DNA from: BOG-938 sp048498155 | Lineage (GTDB): Bacteria; Pseudomonadota; Alphaproteobacteria; Caulobacterales; Caulobacteraceae | Direction of reading: 5' to 3' | DNA: 43,398 nucleotides | Assembly (NCBI GenBank): GCA_048498155.1 | Contig: JBEHYN010000027.1 | Span: 1-43,398, forward strand | In this document: piece by piece, positions 43,309 through 43,398 of the stretch | How positions within the stretch are numbered: the first letter of the stretch is position 1 | How the letters are laid out: every line of letters starts with the position of its first letter | Notes under the pieces: model-generated | Database searches by the model: none | Told to the model about the DNA's origin: nothing | Seen by the model: only the letters and a program-made list of their open reading frames with translations | Made by a program: the position numbers and the translations under genes

Positions 43309-43398
43309 GCTGAATCGACATTCACCGCATCCAAAGCATGGCGGCGGCGAGGTGGATGAAGGCGAGGAAGTGGATGGCTCGTCTGTCGTAGCGCGTGG
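43309..43398 (-). mobile_element. right-hand IS5-family element, transposase 3' end (partial)
   Basis: On the minus strand the last 77 bases encode the C-terminus of a transposase (TRYDRRAIHFLAFIHLAAAM, then LWMR and a TGA stop at 43324-43322). The TRYDR...AAAM ending is typical of IS5/IS427-type transposases. Beyond the stop, 13 bases lead to a CTAG at 43305-43308, with GGCTGAATCGACATTCA as the probable terminal repeat. The element extends past the window edge, so completeness is unknown. Confidence 0.75.

Overview
The window looks like chromosomal DNA from a member of the Caulobacterales (alphaproteobacteria, Caulobacter/Phenylobacterium-like). The evidence is high GC, a DivL-type pseudokinase with tyrosine in place of the H-box histidine, a ChpT phosphotransferase next to an orphan CheY/CheR pair, a PhyK-EcfG(SigT)-NepR-PhyR general stress locus, an isolated F1 ATP synthase operon in the order atpHAGDC, and hairpin-type alphaproteobacterial intergenic repeats ending in CTCTAG. 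No tRNA, rRNA or CRISPR array is visible.

Layout. 1-200: possible end of an IS element. 200-4500: a TonB-dependent receptor with a clear terminator, then an OprP/O-type porin. 4500-6200: small genes, including a cspA-infA pair and an RcnB-like periplasmic protein. 6200-9800: a BtuB-like receptor under a cobalamin riboswitch, a possible small membrane protein, and alanine dehydrogenase. 9890-13000: two large polytopic membrane proteins. 13090-14030: a zincin-like metallopeptidase coupled to an unknown gene. 14175-18330: divL, a divergent polysaccharide deacetylase and rppH. 18490-23240: atpHAGDC. 23600-28400: a TerC protein, a DHA2 drug exporter and an autotransporter-like protein, which look like an accessory insertion. 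28500-33000: priA diverging from a transaldolase-family gene, DUF484 and xerC. 33000-35470: lpd, cysQ and a DUF3553 gene. 35500-37490: chpT, cheY and cheR. 37500-37700: a cluster of hairpin repeats. 37696-41193: phyK, ecfG and nepR diverging from phyR. 41200-43300: genes that look like the stress regulon, then the end of an IS5-family transposase.

How the genes work together. DivL and ChpT belong to the CckA-ChpT-CtrA cell-cycle phosphorelay. PhyK, PhyR, NepR and EcfG form a partner-switching stress circuit. The nepR-phyR intergenic region carries two divergent GGAAC-N16/17-CGTT promoters, so the circuit should be autoregulated. Downstream of phyR, a further EcfG-like promoter (GGAAC-N16-GGTT) precedes no gene. 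It precedes a strongly folded, C-rich segment of about 85 nt, read here as a candidate stress-induced small RNA resembling Caulobacter GsrN in character. This is the most interesting unannotated element seen. A weaker EcfG-like site precedes a DUF4142 lipoprotein gene.

Limits: all functions come from reading motifs by eye. Start codons with weak ribosome sites are flagged, and no database comparison was made.
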